Shown here one piece after another: positions 14,403 through 15,421 of a DNA stretch of 15,421 nucleotides. This DNA comes from Haloferacaceae archaeon (GTDB taxonomy: Archaea > Halobacteriota > Halobacteria > Halobacteriales > Haloferacaceae): the NCBI GenBank assembly GCA_018609965.1, contig JAHENP010000056.1:1-15421 (forward strand). The letters run 5' to 3'. The translations under genes and the position numbers were made by a program. How positions within the stretch are numbered: the stretch's first letter is position 1; every line of letters begins with the position of its first letter. Below the pieces are notes generated by a model that made no database searches, had not been told where the DNA came from, and worked only from the letters and a program-made list of their open reading frames with translations.

Positions 14403-14572
14403 GCCGACACCTCCTCGATCTCGACCTGGTTGCGGCTCAGTCGGTGTTCGGCGCCGAACTTCGAGAACGTGTGCTCGCGCGCCACGTTCTCGTTGGGCGC
14501 CTCGACGCTCCGGGTGAACGTCTGTGTCCCGTCTCGGGTCTCGAACTGTCCGCTCACCGTGAACTCGGTCAT
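14399..14572 (-). CDS. rpl18a: 50S ribosomal protein L18Ae
   Basis: A 57-residue ribosomal protein of the large subunit (also called LX or L20e in archaea). It reads MTEFTVSGQFETRDG at the start and EHRLSRNQVEIEEVSA at the end, which is the complete archaeal single-domain form. ATG 14572 is chosen because the longer in-frame opening to 14710 adds 46 residues unlike the family and overlaps the neighbouring gene. The stop overlaps the prefoldin start by four bases. It heads the conserved rpl18a-pfdA-ftsY operon. Confidence 0.95.
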   Translation of the reverse strand: MTEFTVSGQFETRDGTQTFTRSVEAPNENVAREHTFSKFGAEHRLSRNQVEIEEVSA

Positions 14573-14596
14573 GTCTCTGCGTGGCGGCGGAGCGGG

Positions 14597-14605
14597 GAAG
14601 TACCT
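14597..14605 (-). promoter_or_regulatory. Candidate promoter of the rpl18a-pfdA-ftsY operon
   Basis: Minus-strand AGGTACTTC lies about 25-33 bases before the rpl18a ATG. It is a poor TATA match, but it is at the expected leaderless spacing and no better box is present in the 82-base gap. Confidence 0.35.
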
Positions 14606-14628
14606 TCCGACTCCCGGAGCCTCCCCAG

Positions 14629-14633
14629 AAAAA
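14629..14633 (-). terminator. T-tract terminator of the right-edge gene
   Basis: Five T's on the minus strand (CCGGATTTTTCTGG), 22-26 bases beyond the stop of the gene at 14655, and before the rpl18a promoter. A U-tract after GC-rich sequence is the usual archaeal termination signal. Confidence 0.5.
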
Positions 14634-14654
14634 TCCGGGTCGGGCGAGCCCCTG

Positions 14655-15421
14655 TCACTCCGCGAACGTCTCGACACCCGCGGCGGGGTAGCCGACCACC
14701 AGATCTGCACCCGCAGAGTTCAGCTCGTCCACTCGCTCGCGGATCGTCGACAGGCTCCCGACGAGCGCGTAGTCCCGCACCGCCTGTTCCAACACCTCGC
14801 GTGCCCGACCGGTCGCGCTCGCGTCCGTCACCGCTCCGTCGGGCAACGCCCGCCGCACCGGCCCCCGACGTGCCGCGTACGCCCCGACCGCGTCGAGGAT
14901 CGTGTCCTCGTCGGTCGATGGCACCGTCGGCGCGTACACCGCGATCTGGCCGTCGAAGCCGGCGGCCCGCAGCCCCCGGAGATCAGTGACCGTCCGCCGC
15001 GAGAGCAGTTCGTACTGCACGCCGCCGGCCGCGAGCGCCAGCCGCTCGACACTTTCGGTGCCGACCCACGGCTCGTGGGACCGCCCCGCGGTCTCGGTTG
15101 CTGCCCGCGCCGCCTCCACGGCCGCACCCAGCCGCGGCGCGACCGCCCGCGACTGTTCGGTCTCGTCGAGATACGCGCCGTGGCCGGCGACGAGCACCCG
15201 CCCGGCCGCCGCCGGCAGCCGGTCGACCAGCTCGTCGTCACCCAACGGATCGAACCCGTCGGCCCGGACCGGTGTCGTCACCCGCAGCCTGTGGTCGGCC
15301 GCCAACGACGACAGCGTCGCCGCCGAGGGGAACGACTCCCGCCCCTCGTAGTCGACACACACCAACCCGAACGGTAGCTGTGCGACGCTCTCCGGGTCCG
15401 TCTCCGTCGGCTTGTAGACGA
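14655..15421 (-). CDS. Conserved haloarchaeal protein of unknown function (partial, N-terminus off the window)
   Basis: The frame is open to the right edge of the window, so the start is not visible; about 254 residues are present. Alternating strands and helices (LPFGLVCVDYEG, HRLRVTTPVRADGFDP, GRVLVAGHGAYLDE, GQIAVYAPTVPS) suggest a TIM-barrel-like alpha/beta fold. The C-terminal YALVGSLSTIRERVDELNSAGADLVVGYPAAG resembles the end of F420/flavin luciferase-like monooxygenases. I recall a haloarchaeal domain of unknown function with this DYEGRE and ADGFDPLGDD pattern (possibly DUF7388) but cannot verify the number. It sits just upstream of rpl18a on the same strand, separated by a T-tract. 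TTG 15365 is an internal codon rather than the real start, since VYKPTETDPESVAQLPFG precedes it in frame. Confidence 0.72.
   Translation of the reverse strand, partial: VYKPTETDPESVAQLPFGLVCVDYEGRESFPSAATLSSLAADHRLRVTTPVRADGFDPLGDDELVDRLPAAAGRVLVAGHGAYLDETEQSRAVAPRLGAAVEAARAATETAGRSHEPWVGTESVERLALAAGGVQYELLSRRTVTDLRGLRAAGFDGQIAVYAPTVPSTDEDTILDAVGAYAARRGPVRRALPDGAVTDASATGRAREVLEQAVRDYALVGSLSTIRERVDELNSAGADLVVGYPAAGVETFAE

Noticed and set aside
1..15421. tRNA, rRNA, 7S RNA or CRISPR array
   Set aside because: No cloverleaf-like segment, ribosomal signature or regularly spaced repeats could be recognised by eye. In particular, no tRNA borders the island.

Overview
The window looks like the chromosome of a halophilic archaeon (class Halobacteria). 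The DNA is very GC-rich, the proteins are strongly acidic, starts look leaderless behind short AT-rich TATA-like boxes, and the archaeal cluster L18Ae - prefoldin alpha - FtsY lies on one strand with SRP54 further along the same strand. I cannot name the genus.

Layout from left to right: the C-terminal end of a small unidentified protein (+); SRP54, the signal recognition particle GTPase (-); an epoxide-hydrolase-like alpha/beta hydrolase (-); a small SpoIIAA/STAS-like protein (+), divergent from the hydrolase across a region with two hairpins. Next comes an island on the minus strand, transcribed in the order 1359-aa adenine DNA methyltransferase, 158-aa orphan protein, 1116-aa helicase with an N-terminal phospholipase-D-type nuclease domain. 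To its right are a nucleoside-recognition/GATE-type membrane protein (-), ftsY (-), pfdA (-), rpl18a (-) and, running off the right edge, a conserved haloarchaeal protein of unknown function (-).

The main discovery is how the island sits. The last 26 codons and the stop of the membrane-protein gene occur twice, in the same orientation: once as the real 3' end (11606-11690) and once as an orphan fragment (3314-3398). These 85-bp copies differ at 8 positions by my hand alignment and bracket exactly the three-gene cassette. This is what integration of a genomic island at the 3' end of a protein-coding gene would leave behind. No integrase is present between the repeats.

The cassette is a plausible compact anti-phage or restriction-modification system. 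The methyltransferase would mark self DNA. Its N-terminal region resembles the nuclease-fold part of type IIG enzymes but seems to lack the catalytic E-x-K. The helicase carries one HxKx4D nuclease motif and could supply translocation and cleavage. The small protein between them has no recognisable family. The pairing recalls DrmMI and DrmD of class 1 DISARM, but drmA, drmB and a separate drmC are absent. The presumed target-recognition part of the methyltransferase is sharply AT-richer than the rest, which points to domain replacement. The core genes around the island serve protein targeting and folding (SRP54, FtsY, prefoldin, L18Ae) and look ordinary.
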